From an uncultured Alphaproteobacteria bacterium (GTDB lineage: Bacteria > Pseudomonadota > Alphaproteobacteria > HIMB59 > GCA-002718135), in assembly GCA_902524385.1 (NCBI GenBank), contig CABZCZ010000001.1, positions 62,001 through 126,000 on the forward strand: DNA of 64,000 nt, read 5' to 3'. Each line of letters begins with the position of its first letter. Positions within the stretch are counted from its first letter, which is position 1. Of the stretch, positions 31,906 to 41,896 are shown piece by piece. The notes under the pieces were generated by a model that saw only the letters and a list, made by a program, of their open reading frames with translations, was not told where the DNA came from and did not search any database. Both the position numbers and the translations under genes were made by a program.

Positions 31906-33081
31906 ATGAAAAATTTACCAACAATCCCAAAAGAAGAATTTAAAAAAAGAAGAGATAATTTAAGAGTTTTAATGATCTCAAATCAAATCGATATTATCAT
32001 TGCATATTCTGATGATAGAGCTACATTTGGACAACAATTTTCTAGATATTACTTTAATTATCAACCACATTTTGAGCCAGCATGTTTAGTAATACAAGCA
32101 AACGAAGATTCGTACATTATAACTGGTCCTGAGTCAGAAGAATTTGTATTGAATAATTCTTATTGTACAAAAGTTTTAATTGCTGATGTATTTACTCATC
32201 CAGATGAAGAATATCCGTATCATAATATAAAAAAAATATCTGATTTAATTAAATCATCTATAAAAAAAACATCAAAAATTGTTGTTGGCATTGCAGGTCA
32301 AGAAATGATACCTTATGATATTTTAAATGCAGTAAAAAATATTGATAAAGTTGAAACAATAAATGTTAATCAAATAATTTTGGAACAGAGATCTATTAAA
32401 ACAAAAAGTGAAATAGATGTAATAAAACATTGTTATTTAATTGCTGAAAAGGGAATTAAAAGAGGAATAGAAGTTATTGAAAAAGGAATTAATGAAAGAG
32501 AAATAGCTGCTGAAATCGAATATGTAATGAGAAAGAGTGGATCGGAAGGAATGGGAATTGATACAATTATTGGTTCTGGTCAAAAAAATACTCGGCCAAT
32601 AATAACTAGAACTACTTTTAGAGAAATATTAAACGGTGATCATGTGTTATTAACAATTGCACCTAGATATGAAGGTTATCATGGAGCCATAGGAAGAGTT
32701 GTAGGTATTGGCGAAATAGACAAAAACATTACTTATGCATATAAAATTGCAACACAAGCTCAGGAATTAGTTATTAATAATATGAAGCCAGGAAAGACTG
32801 GAAAACAATTAGATGAAATAGCAAGATCTTTTTGTGAGAAAAATAATTTTAAAGAAAATTTTGCTTATTCAGGTATTCATAGCGTTGGAGTATGCGAATT
32901 TGAATATCCTATCATGACATCTTGGTATGAAAAAGAAATTAGAGAAAATATGATTTTATCAATTGATATTCCAATCTTTTTTAACAGTTGGGGAGGTCTT
33001 AGAATTGAAGATGGTTTTAGAATTACTGAAGACGCAAATGAAAAACTTCAAAAAATAAGTAAAGATATGATAATTAAATAA
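31906..33081 (+). CDS. M24 family metallopeptidase / Xaa-Pro aminopeptidase or creatinase-like
   Basis: EIDVIKHCYLIAEKGIKRGIEVIEKGINEREIAAEIEYVMRKSG..., IRENMILSIDIPIF. Confidence 0.85.
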   Translation: MKNLPTIPKEEFKKRRDNLRVLMISNQIDIIIAYSDDRATFGQQFSRYYFNYQPHFEPACLVIQANEDSYIITGPESEEFVLNNSYCTKVLIADVFTHPDEEYPYHNIKKISDLIKSSIKKTSKIVVGIAGQEMIPYDILNAVKNIDKVETINVNQIILEQRSIKTKSEIDVIKHCYLIAEKGIKRGIEVIEKGINEREIAAEIEYVMRKSGSEGMGIDTIIGSGQKNTRPIITRTTFREILNGDHVLLTIAPRYEGYHGAIGRVVGIGEIDKNITYAYKIATQAQELVINNMKPGKTGKQLDEIARSFCEKNNFKENFAYSGIHSVGVCEFEYPIMTSWYEKEIRENMILSIDIPIFFNSWGGLRIEDGFRITEDANEKLQKISKDMIIK

Positions 33082-33082
33082 T

Positions 33083-34468
33083 CTATTTAAATTCAACAAT
33101 ATGATCAAAATTTAATAAAAAAGGCGAAATAACAGCCGGTATATTGCTTAATGGCATAACTTCTGGTTTAAGATCTATTCCTAGTTTATTTATCATAAAT
33201 TCTCGTCTTTTTATTATTCTATCCATTGCTTCTGGATATTGTTTACTAAATAATGACCTATCACTTTCATCTAGTAAAAATATACCATCTTCAAGATTAG
33301 AGCTAAAGTATTCGCTATTAGTTGCAGGGATTATATCCATTTGTATAGCTTGCCTGCTTTTAAATTTTATATTACTTTTATGAAAAATTGGTGAACTTAA
33401 CCACTCATCTTTATGAATGAAATGTCCAGGGTTCAATTCTACTCCATAAAATGGATCTCCCAATATATCCATTACCTTTTCATAAATTTCTCCACCATAA
33501 ACATCTATACCTATATTTTCGTACCATCTTTTTACAGCATGACAATATGGTTTTACTAGTTTACCAAAATAATCCCTCACATTAATGGGAAGATCGTTTT
33601 CATTTTCGGCTACCCATCCAACTCTACAATTTAATGATCCCCATACACCGTAAGCGGCTGCAAATGGCTCTCCTTTTTTTATAATTTTAGATGAAGGACT
33701 TGATAGTCCATATTTAACTCTCTCACCACTTGATAACATTAAATGACAGCTTAGAGGGATCCCAATTGGTTTAAAATTAGTTGCGGCTTCAAATTCAGAA
33801 ACTCCAACTTTTAAATTTTTAATAACATTTTTCAGAGAATTAGATGTATGACAAGATGAATATTCCATTAACGCTAATTCATCTAATTCATTTTGAATTC
33901 TAAATCCATTAGATGGATTATTAAACCAATGAGTAATATTATTAATAAGGTTAATATCCTTAACAATATTTTGAATACTTTGTAAAATATAATGTGGTAT
34001 ATCAAATTGTTTATCAGGTTGTTTAAATTCATCATTTGTAAAATATTTCCATCCTACAATTCCAATTTTTTTATTCTTTATTTTAATTGAATCATTAAAT
34101 AATTCTTCAATATTAATTTTGGCAGATCTATCCTGACTTAATAAGCCAAAAGTAGGATAATTTATTTTTTTTATATTAATTTTACTGACTGCAGAATATC
34201 CTTGATTTTCTGGACCAGTAATTAAAATCGCTTCATCTTCTTCGAGATTAATAATTAAAACTGCTTCCTCAAATCTTGGATCAAAATTTGATATATAGTG
34301 CATATTGGCAAAATGCTCTCTATCAGCATAAATAATTGCACAACCATAATTCTCTTTTAATAGTTTTTCTTTTAAATTGAGTAATCTTTCATTGAATATT
34401 TTTTCTTCAATTATTGGTTGCGAATGAGAAATACCAAATTCTGGGACTTCTATTGATGTTAATTTCAT
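33083..34468 (-). CDS. M24 family metallopeptidase (second paralogue)
   Basis: N-terminal creatinase-like domain plus pita-bread domain: NELDELALMEYSSCHTSNSLKNVIKNLKVGVSEFEAATNF, ELNPGHFIHKDEW, QAIQMDIIP. Confidence 0.8.
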   Translation of the reverse strand: MKLTSIEVPEFGISHSQPIIEEKIFNERLLNLKEKLLKENYGCAIIYADREHFANMHYISNFDPRFEEAVLIINLEEDEAILITGPENQGYSAVSKINIKKINYPTFGLLSQDRSAKINIEELFNDSIKIKNKKIGIVGWKYFTNDEFKQPDKQFDIPHYILQSIQNIVKDINLINNITHWFNNPSNGFRIQNELDELALMEYSSCHTSNSLKNVIKNLKVGVSEFEAATNFKPIGIPLSCHLMLSSGERVKYGLSSPSSKIIKKGEPFAAAYGVWGSLNCRVGWVAENENDLPINVRDYFGKLVKPYCHAVKRWYENIGIDVYGGEIYEKVMDILGDPFYGVELNPGHFIHKDEWLSSPIFHKSNIKFKSRQAIQMDIIPATNSEYFSSNLEDGIFLLDESDRSLFSKQYPEAMDRIIKRREFMINKLGIDLKPEVMPLSNIPAVISPFLLNFDHIVEFK

Positions 34469-34479
34469 TATTGATTTAG

Positions 34480-34506
34480 TACCACGGTAAATTAATTACC
34501 GTGGTA
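34480..34506. terminator. Perfect 11-bp stem hairpin between SBP gene and M24 gene (terminator or mRNA-stabilising hairpin)
   Basis: TACCACGGTAA-attaa-TTACCGTGGTA followed on + strand by TTTTTAT. Confidence 0.6.
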
Positions 34507-34516
34507 TTTTTATGTT

Positions 34517-35608
34517 CTAGTTATCCATTCTAGTCTTGAAACCTTCACTTTCAAGAGCATTAACTATTTTCAATCCATAAGTTAAATCTTCTAGTGGAAC
34601 ATTATAAGGAGAAGGAACTTTATCTTCTTTTTGAAGGCTAGAAATAACTCCTTCAAATCTATCTTTCCAATAGAAAGTTCCATCACTGGCAACTACTTTC
34701 GAATTATACCAGTCAACTCCGTTAACAAAGTGTTCCATACTATCCCAAACACCATATAGCCATTCTGATTCATATGGTGTTCCTTGCTTTCTTAAATTTT
34801 CAGCAATTATTGGAAACGAATAATCTGGATTTCTTTTAATAAAAGATAATGTTTTCAGTATTACTCTTTCAATAGCTTTAGCTGTTTCAAAATTTTCATC
34901 AACCCAACTTCTTTTTGCACCAAAGCCAGCATGTGCTACTGTTTCAGGAACTGCTGTTTGATCCATAAGAGTTTTCATACCTTCTTTTAAAACTGCTAAT
35001 CTTTGAGGTATTCCAGATATTTGTATATCTATTGAACCACTTAACAAAGCAGGAGGCATATCTTCTTGAGCTAAATCTATTATCTCATAATCAGCAGGAT
35101 CTAAATTACCTCTTTCAAGCATAAGAATAAAAGCTGAATATTCAGCTCCACCAGAACTTACACCTACTTTAGCACCTTTAGCTTGCTCAAGAGTAGCTTT
35201 GATTGCCTCATCAACATCACCCCCATGAATTTCCATATTTTCATCGTATGAAACCCAATCTGGATGAACATTTGGATCAAACATTAAACCACCACCAGCA
35301 AAATAAAATAATGGAAATGCTAATGTTGAATCAACACCTGCAGCGTTATGCAATACTACATCCGCATCACTCGTTGTCCAAATATCGACCTGGTCAGCAA
35401 CTCCAAGTTCATTAGCACCTGGCCAGTCTGTGTAAACTATTTCAAGTTCTATACCTTCTTCAGCCCAAAATCCTCTGTCTAAACCAACAAATGTAGAGTG
35501 GACATCCTGGAAAGCACTTAATCCCATTTTTACTTTAACAGCATGTGCATTAAAACTTACAAAAAAAATTGTAATAATAGCTGTTATATAACTTAAATAT
35601 TTTTTCAT
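34517..35608 (-). CDS. ABC transporter substrate-binding protein (NMT1/THI5-like, nitrate/taurine type)
   Basis: Signal peptide MKKYLSYITAIITIFFVSFNAHA; VKMGLSAFQDVHSTFVGLDRGFWAEEGIELEIVYTDWPGANELGVADQVDIWTTSDADV; GGAGGGT SD supports start at 35608 rather than 35623. Confidence 0.85.
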   Translation of the reverse strand: MKKYLSYITAIITIFFVSFNAHAVKVKMGLSAFQDVHSTFVGLDRGFWAEEGIELEIVYTDWPGANELGVADQVDIWTTSDADVVLHNAAGVDSTLAFPLFYFAGGGLMFDPNVHPDWVSYDENMEIHGGDVDEAIKATLEQAKGAKVGVSSGGAEYSAFILMLERGNLDPADYEIIDLAQEDMPPALLSGSIDIQISGIPQRLAVLKEGMKTLMDQTAVPETVAHAGFGAKRSWVDENFETAKAIERVILKTLSFIKRNPDYSFPIIAENLRKQGTPYESEWLYGVWDSMEHFVNGVDWYNSKVVASDGTFYWKDRFEGVISSLQKEDKVPSPYNVPLEDLTYGLKIVNALESEGFKTRMDN

Positions 35609-35813
35609 TTTATTACCCTCCAAAAAAATACTTTAATTGTTTAAAGTATCACAAAAAGACTTAAATTATCAAGGTTGATATTTAATAATTTATAAATTAA
35701 TATAATAACCTTACAATTACTAATATGAAATTGTTATTTTAAATACCAAAAATACAAATAAATAACAAAATAATGTCAAATTTAATAAGACATGCAATTA
35801 TCTAATAAATATA

Positions 35814-36662
35814 TTATTTTCTTGTAGCTATGTATACCCCAAATGTGCAAACAACTAATCCTAAAATATCAATTAAAAATAAATTTTCTCCGAGTGTAAA
35901 ATAAGCCATAATCCCTGTTGTAGGAGGTATTAAAAAAAATAAGTTTGATGTTTTACTTGCTGTTCCAGTTTTAATTAAATACATTAGAATTGCATACGCT
36001 CCGAAAGATACCATAATTATTTGCCATCCCATTGATAAAATAAATCTTTTATCAAAATTTATAAATGGAATTTCAAATGCAAAAGTGAGAATAAATAAGA
36101 AAAGTGCTGCAGCAATTGCTTGATAAAAATTATTTACTGATAATGTAATTTCACTCGTGAATTTCTTTTGCCAAATTGTTGCAGTTGTTGCACCAAGAAG
36201 AGCCACTATTGAAGCAATTACTCCTAAAACTGGAATGGTTTTACCAATATCATAACCGATTACTAAAACTGTTCCAATAAATCCAAGTATTATTCCAATC
36301 CACTGAACTAGGGTCACTCTTTCTTTCAATATTGGTCCACTTAAAATATTTGTTAGAATAGGTTGTAAACCAACTATCAGGGCAGATAATGTAGCTGATA
36401 AACCGATTGAATATGAGTAAAAAACACCACCGAGATAAAAACCATGAAAAAGGATACCTGTTATTGATGCCTGTAAAATTAATTTAAAATTAACTATAAT
36501 TTTTTCTCTAAAGTAAAAAGAAAATACTAAAAAAAAAAATGAAACAATTAAAAATCTAAATGATAATGCAGCAAAAGGACTTGCTGATTGTACTATAAAC
36601 TGTCCACTGATAAATGCTGAACTCCAAAAAAAAACAAAAATATATGGAAAATATAAATTCAT
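35814..36662 (-). CDS. EamA/DMT family transporter
   Basis: ~10 TM segments; YIFVFFWSSAFISGQFIVQ, SALIVGLQPILTNILSGPILKERVTLVQWIGIILGFIGTVLVI. Confidence 0.88.
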   Translation of the reverse strand: MNLYFPYIFVFFWSSAFISGQFIVQSASPFAALSFRFLIVSFFFLVFSFYFREKIIVNFKLILQASITGILFHGFYLGGVFYSYSIGLSATLSALIVGLQPILTNILSGPILKERVTLVQWIGIILGFIGTVLVIGYDIGKTIPVLGVIASIVALLGATTATIWQKKFTSEITLSVNNFYQAIAAALFLFILTFAFEIPFINFDKRFILSMGWQIIMVSFGAYAILMYLIKTGTASKTSNLFFLIPPTTGIMAYFTLGENLFLIDILGLVVCTFGVYIATRK

Positions 36663-36720
36663 AACAAAAGTATATAATTACACATTTATAAGTGTTATGG
36701 AAATTTCTCTATAGTTTTTT

Positions 36721-37125
36721 ATGCAAAAAGAAATAAATTTTAATTGCCCAAACTGTAATTCAAATAAATATAAAGCTAAAACAACAATGGGGAAAAAATA
36801 TAATGAAGGACCATATAAAGATGTTGTTTCAGAAATTCAATGCTCTAATTGTTTTATGGATATTCCATCAAATTTATCTGAAAATATTAATATAAAAAAT
36901 TTAGATAAATTTCATAAATTATGGATTGATATTTATAAACCAGCTCATAAATTAGATGCTCCAAAATGTTCAAGATGTTATCGTTTTTACTGGGAAATTG
37001 AAAAATATTTATACGAAAAAAATATTCAATCAAAAGGTATTTTTTATCAAAAATATAATCCTCAAAAAGGCGTGGGTAATTTAGTTTGCAAAATTTGTGA
37101 TCCCGATGCATTTAAGTTAAATTAA
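36721..37125 (+). CDS. Hypothetical protein with four CxxC motifs (zinc-ribbon-like)
   Basis: CPNC, CSNC, CSRC, CKIC in 134 aa. Confidence 0.65.
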   Translation: MQKEINFNCPNCNSNKYKAKTTMGKKYNEGPYKDVVSEIQCSNCFMDIPSNLSENINIKNLDKFHKLWIDIYKPAHKLDAPKCSRCYRFYWEIEKYLYEKNIQSKGIFYQKYNPQKGVGNLVCKICDPDAFKLN

Positions 37126-37967
37126 TGCAAGCTTATGTTTTAAATATATCTGGTTGGCTTTTATTACCGTTTATGGATGGTATTGCTAAATATCTATCTT
37201 CAGAAATGCATTTTATACAAATTATTTGGGGCAGATATTTTTTTATGATTTTAGTATGTTTTCCTTTAGCTTTAATTTTTTTTAGAAAAGAAATTAAATT
37301 TCCTAAAAATATTTTAGTTCAATTATTTAGGGGATTTTTTTTATTCCTTTCTACAGTATTTTTCTTTTATGCAATTTCAATTATATCTTTGGCCCAAGCT
37401 TTAACTCTTGCTTTTGTCTCTCCAATAATAGTAACAATATTATCAATATTTTATTTAAAAGAAAAAGTTGGTATTCATAGATGGTCTGCTGTCGTAATAG
37501 GTTTTATAGGAGTAATAATTATTATTAGGCCTGGATTTTTAGAAATCAATTCTGCTTCTATTTCAGCTATAGCTGCCGGTGCAGCTTATGCATTCTATAT
37601 AATTTATACTCGTAAGTTATCTTTTGTTGATAGCCCTATAGTTACCTTATTTTTTACAGGTGTGGTAGGATGTATATTAATATCTCTAATATTACCATTT
37701 TTTTGGATAAATTTAGATGTGAGACAATTATTATTATTAATTTTGTTAGCTTCAATTGGAGCTCTAGCGCATTTTTTAATTATTTTATCTTTAAGACTTG
37801 GTGAAGCCTCTAAATTAGCACCTTTGGGTTATTTTGAAATATCTACAAATATACTAGTTGGTTATATGTTTTTTGGTGACCTACCAGATATTTGGATTTA
37901 TTTAGGCTTATCTTTGATTGTATTAAGTGGAATTTATATTTTCATTAGAGAGAATAAAAAAACTTAA
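37125..37967 (+). CDS. EamA/DMT family transporter
   Basis: Multi-TM; ISLAQALTLAFVSPIIVTILSIFYLKEKVGIHRWSAVVIGFIGVIIIIRPG. Confidence 0.9.
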   Translation: MQAYVLNISGWLLLPFMDGIAKYLSSEMHFIQIIWGRYFFMILVCFPLALIFFRKEIKFPKNILVQLFRGFFLFLSTVFFFYAISIISLAQALTLAFVSPIIVTILSIFYLKEKVGIHRWSAVVIGFIGVIIIIRPGFLEINSASISAIAAGAAYAFYIIYTRKLSFVDSPIVTLFFTGVVGCILISLILPFFWINLDVRQLLLLILLASIGALAHFLIILSLRLGEASKLAPLGYFEISTNILVGYMFFGDLPDIWIYLGLSLIVLSGIYIFIRENKKT

Positions 37968-37975
37968 ATTAATTT

Positions 37976-38824
37976 TCACTTTTTAGTTGTTTGGTAAATA
38001 AATATACTAACTGATCCTAGTAACACAATACCACCAATTATTGTATTCATTGGAGGAACTTCTTTAATAACAAACCATACCCAAGTAGTGCCTAAAACAC
38101 TTTCTAGTAAAAAAATTAAAGCTACTTCATGTGCTGGAGCAAATTTAGGTGAAACTGTCATAATCATAAATGGTATTGGCAATATTATTATGCACATAAT
38201 AAAAATCAAAATAAATTGACCATTATTTAAATCAAAATTGATACCAAATGGAAGAGCATAAAGTGCTGAAATTAAACACCCAAATAAACATGCTGGTACC
38301 AAATCTTTATTTTTAAAAAATCTAACAAGCACCATACTAAAACCCATTCCTATTGCTACAATTAAAGCCATAATATCTCCATATAATCCTGTACTTGTAA
38401 AGCTGCCTATTCCAATAATTATCATTGCAAACATTGCAATAAATATTACTATCCACGTAAAAAGACTTGGTATTTCTTTGAGTATAAAAACTGAAAACAA
38501 TGCAGCAAAAATGGGAGCTGATGCAATCAGAACCAATGTATTAGCCACAGCAGTATTTTGAATTGAATATACAAAACAAATATGAGTAATAGCATAGAGA
38601 ATAGCATATATTAACCCTGGTACACCAATTAGATAAAATGATTTAAGAAAAGATTTTTGGTAAGTATAAATAAGATAAATTAATATTGTAACAATTGGTA
38701 AAGCGCTCCTATAAAATATTAAACTAAAATCATCTAAATTTACTAATCTAATAAATAAACTATCAGGGCTAAGAATTAATACCCCAACAAAAGATAGTAT
38801 AAGCCCCTTATTTCTTGTTTTCAT
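37976..38824 (-). CDS. EamA/DMT family transporter
   Basis: Multi-TM; NTAVANTLVLIASAPIFAALFSVFILKEIPSLFTWIVIFIAMFAMIIIGIG. Confidence 0.9.
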   Translation of the reverse strand: MKTRNKGLILSFVGVLILSPDSLFIRLVNLDDFSLIFYRSALPIVTILIYLIYTYQKSFLKSFYLIGVPGLIYAILYAITHICFVYSIQNTAVANTLVLIASAPIFAALFSVFILKEIPSLFTWIVIFIAMFAMIIIGIGSFTSTGLYGDIMALIVAIGMGFSMVLVRFFKNKDLVPACLFGCLISALYALPFGINFDLNNGQFILIFIMCIIILPIPFMIMTVSPKFAPAHEVALIFLLESVLGTTWVWFVIKEVPPMNTIIGGIVLLGSVSIFIYQTTKK

Positions 38825-38892
38825 AAATATTTGAAAATAAATAGATTACTAATATATCTATCAGTATCAATCTTTAAATCACACTTATTTTT

Positions 38893-39300
38893 ATGAAAAA
38901 ATTACTTTTTATATGTTTAATTTTTGTATCGCTAAATTCTAATGCTATAGATTCAAATAAATTAATAAATCTTAAAGATTTAAATATTCTTTTTGACTTT
39001 AAAAAAAATGATTGGAATGAAAATGTTCTTTTTCTGATAAAAAAGAATTCATTTTCTACAGTAGATAATGACTCAGATACGTTATATTTAAAAATAATAT
39101 TTAATGATGGACAAATAATTATAATGCCAATGTTTTCTAATAATATTGTTGAAAAAATTAAATTTGAATATTTTTTTTTTGATTATAATAATGAAAACTT
39201 AAAAATTATAAATGATCATTTTAGTTTATTTAAGAATTTCTGTTTTGAATATTTCCAAAATGATAAGTCTATACAAGTAGACATTTCTAAATGTTATTAA
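38893..39300 (+). CDS. Secreted hypothetical protein
   Basis: Signal-peptide-like N-terminus MKKLLFICLIFVSLNSNAI; no family recognised. Confidence 0.55.
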   Translation: MKKLLFICLIFVSLNSNAIDSNKLINLKDLNILFDFKKNDWNENVLFLIKKNSFSTVDNDSDTLYLKIIFNDGQIIIMPMFSNNIVEKIKFEYFFFDYNNENLKIINDHFSLFKNFCFEYFQNDKSIQVDISKCY

Positions 39301-40205
39301 TTAAAAACCATTGATGTAGCTTTAAAAATTAAACTATGTCTTTTAGCTAATTCTAATCTGTCATTAGAATAGCCACCACCTATTACTGTCGCAATAGGAA
39401 TTGATTTTTTTTTAAAAAATTCTAATACTGTAATATCTCTTTTTAATATTCCTTCAGTTGTTATTTTTAAATTTCCTAATTTATCATTCTTATGAATATC
39501 AACTCCCGTATCAAAAATTACTAAATCAGGAACAAAATTTTTTAGACAACTATTAAGAGTTTGATTTAATATTTTCAAATACTCATCATCTTCTAAATTA
39601 TCATCTAATTCAACATCCAAGTCACTTATTGATTTTCTAAAAGGAAAGTTATTTTTACAATGAATAGAACATGTAAATATTTTATTATTGTTCTTAAGGA
39701 TTGAAGCTGTACCATCTCCTTGATGCACATCTGTGTCAAAAATTAATATTTTTTTTACTTGATGTGTTCTTGTTAAATATAGTGAAGCATAAGCCATATC
39801 GTTAAAAACACAATATCCTGAACCAAAATCTCTATGACTATGGTGTGTGCCGCCAGCTAAATGATTTGCTACTCCATTCTTAATTGCTTCTTTGCATGTT
39901 AATAGAGTACCATTAACTGCTAAAAAGGAACGGTTAGAAAGAGTTTCTGACCATTTAAAACCCAATCTTCTTATTTCTTTATCAGATAAACTACCATTTT
40001 TAATTTTTAATACGTAATCCAAATCATGGCATATAGAAACCTCATCAATACTTGCTTTTTGAGGACTTAGAATGTTTGCACGGTGATAAAAATCTAAAAT
40101 TTTTAATTCGTTATACAAATCTGAAAACTTACTGGCGGTAAATTTATGATTTTTAGGCAGAGAAATATCATAATCTTTATGTGTTACCCAACTGATTTTT
40201 TTCAT
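39297..40205 (-). CDS. Histone deacetylase family protein (acetylpolyamine/acetoin-utilization-like)
   Basis: LAGGTHHSHRDFGSGYCVFNDMAYAS, ILIFDTDVHQGDGTASI, VIFDTGVDIHKNDKLG, VIGGGYS. Confidence 0.92.
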   Translation of the reverse strand: MKKISWVTHKDYDISLPKNHKFTASKFSDLYNELKILDFYHRANILSPQKASIDEVSICHDLDYVLKIKNGSLSDKEIRRLGFKWSETLSNRSFLAVNGTLLTCKEAIKNGVANHLAGGTHHSHRDFGSGYCVFNDMAYASLYLTRTHQVKKILIFDTDVHQGDGTASILKNNNKIFTCSIHCKNNFPFRKSISDLDVELDDNLEDDEYLKILNQTLNSCLKNFVPDLVIFDTGVDIHKNDKLGNLKITTEGILKRDITVLEFFKKKSIPIATVIGGGYSNDRLELAKRHSLIFKATSMVFN

Positions 40206-40259
40206 AAATTTGCCTCTTTTTAACTCAATTTATGCCTAAATTAATATGTACATAGATTA

Positions 40260-40328
40260 TGTGGCACTAATCTAACAATATATATTTAGTGAGTAAATGT
40301 ATTCTATCCATAAAGAATTAGTGTCACA
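40260..40328. repeat. Diverged ~69-bp element with terminal inverted repeats TGTGGCACTAAT/ATTAGTGTCACA
   Basis: 12-nt arms with one G.T mismatch; interior and ends related to 41897-41972. Confidence 0.55.
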
Positions 40329-40334
40329 ACCATT

Positions 40335-40406
40335 ATGGAATTTATTTTAATATTTGATTTATTAATTATTTGTTTAATTGGTTTTTTTATTCTAAATTTT
40401 TATTGA
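40335..40406 (+). CDS. Possible 23-aa single-TM peptide
   Basis: MEFILIFDLLIICLIGFFILNFY; no clear SD. Confidence 0.2.
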   Translation: MEFILIFDLLIICLIGFFILNFY

Positions 40407-40437
40407 ATAAATAATCAATTTTAATAATATTTTAATA

Positions 40438-41217
40438 ATGAAAGAATTTTATGATCAAAATGGTTATTTTTCTCCATTAAAAATTTACAATGCAAAAGAA
40501 GCAAATTTTTTTAGAAATAAATTAGAAGACTCAGAAAAAAAATTAGGAAAACTTCATTATATTGTGAAAACTTATACAATAATGAAATGGGTGTATGAAA
40601 TAGCAACTAATAAAACATTGCTTGATTTTGTTGAAGAAATAATTGGTAAAAATATATTATTATATAATGCAACTTTTATAATCAAAGAACCAAATACAAA
40701 AACACATGTAAGTTGGCATCAAGATCTTACCTATTGGGGATTTGATAATAATGAAAATCAAGTTAGTGCATGGCTTGCTTTATCAAAAGCTAATGATCAA
40801 AGTGGGTGTATGCAAATGATACCAGGTTCTCATAAAAATGGTTTTTTTGAACATCATTCAACTGAAGATAAAAATAATGTTTTATCAAGAGGTCAAACTG
40901 TAAAAGATATTGATATAAATAATGCAGTATCATGTCCACTAGAACCTGGTGAAGTTTCTTTTCATCATGGTCTAACATTACACGCATCTCAACCCAATTA
41001 TAGTAATGACAGAAGAATAGGTTTAAATTTTCAATTTATTTCTACTGATATGAAACAATTAAAAAGCAAAAATGATAGTGCTATTTGTGTAAAGGGAAAA
41101 GATACGTACAATAATTTTAAAACAGATAAAGTAGCAAAAGATGACTTTGACTATAAAGCTTATCAACATCTGATTGAACTGAATAAAAATTATAATGATA
41201 CAATAAGAAAAAATTAA
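40438..41217 (+). CDS. Phytanoyl-CoA dioxygenase (PhyH) family protein
   Basis: THVSWHQDLTYWGF (HxD), QMIPGSHKNG, HHGLTLHASQPNYSNDRRIGLNFQFI. Confidence 0.9.
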   Translation: MKEFYDQNGYFSPLKIYNAKEANFFRNKLEDSEKKLGKLHYIVKTYTIMKWVYEIATNKTLLDFVEEIIGKNILLYNATFIIKEPNTKTHVSWHQDLTYWGFDNNENQVSAWLALSKANDQSGCMQMIPGSHKNGFFEHHSTEDKNNVLSRGQTVKDIDINNAVSCPLEPGEVSFHHGLTLHASQPNYSNDRRIGLNFQFISTDMKQLKSKNDSAICVKGKDTYNNFKTDKVAKDDFDYKAYQHLIELNKNYNDTIRKN

Positions 41218-41455
41218 TATTTATTAAAAACTGAAATAAGAGATCTAAAAAATTAACTTCTATTTAAGCAAATCATATAGCCGCTGTATTTATCCTAGTA
41301 ATTTTAGCATTTGTTAGGATTAATTCTCATTCAATAGTTTTTTTTAATTGGATCTCTCTTAGCTCTTTTCTCTTTAATCGATTCATTTTTTATACCTAAT
41401 AGTTTATTAAAGATTTTTTTAAATCAAAGTAATTTAAATAAAGTAAGGGTATAAT

Positions 41456-41875
41456 TCACTGACCTATATAACTTAGAATTAATTTTCTTTTGTATTTACT
41501 GTACCTGTGTTCAATTAGATATATCCCTTGCCATGTACCTAATTGTATTTTTCTATTATTTATAGGAATTGATAATGAAGTTTGAGTAAGCATAGATTTT
41601 ATATGAGCTGGCATATCGTCATTTCCTTCATAAGCGTGTTTATATATTGAAGAATCTTCAGGAACAATTTTTTGAAAAAAAGAATTAATATCTTCCAAAA
41701 CATCAGGGCTAGCATTTTCCATAATTGTTAATGAAGCAGAGGTGTGTTGTATAAATAAAATTAGCTGACCTTTAATAATATTATTTTTTATAACCCAATC
41801 ATAAACATTATTTGTAATTTCATACATTCCTTGCCCATTGTTTAAAATTACTAATTCATCTTGTAAATTTATCAT
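41456..41875 (-). CDS. YjbQ family (UPF0047) protein
   Basis: QLILFIQHTSASLTIMENASPDVLEDI, MPAHIKSMLTQTSLSIPI, LGTWQGIYLIEHR. Confidence 0.93.
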   Translation of the reverse strand: MINLQDELVILNNGQGMYEITNNVYDWVIKNNIIKGQLILFIQHTSASLTIMENASPDVLEDINSFFQKIVPEDSSIYKHAYEGNDDMPAHIKSMLTQTSLSIPINNRKIQLGTWQGIYLIEHRYSKYKRKLILSYIGQ

Positions 41876-41896
41876 TTTCTAACTTTAAAATGAAGT

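Noticed and set aside
35203-35415. Plus ORF 35203-35415 (His/Gln-rich)
   Set aside because: Antisense to the substrate-binding protein; composition is a by-product of the opposite frame.
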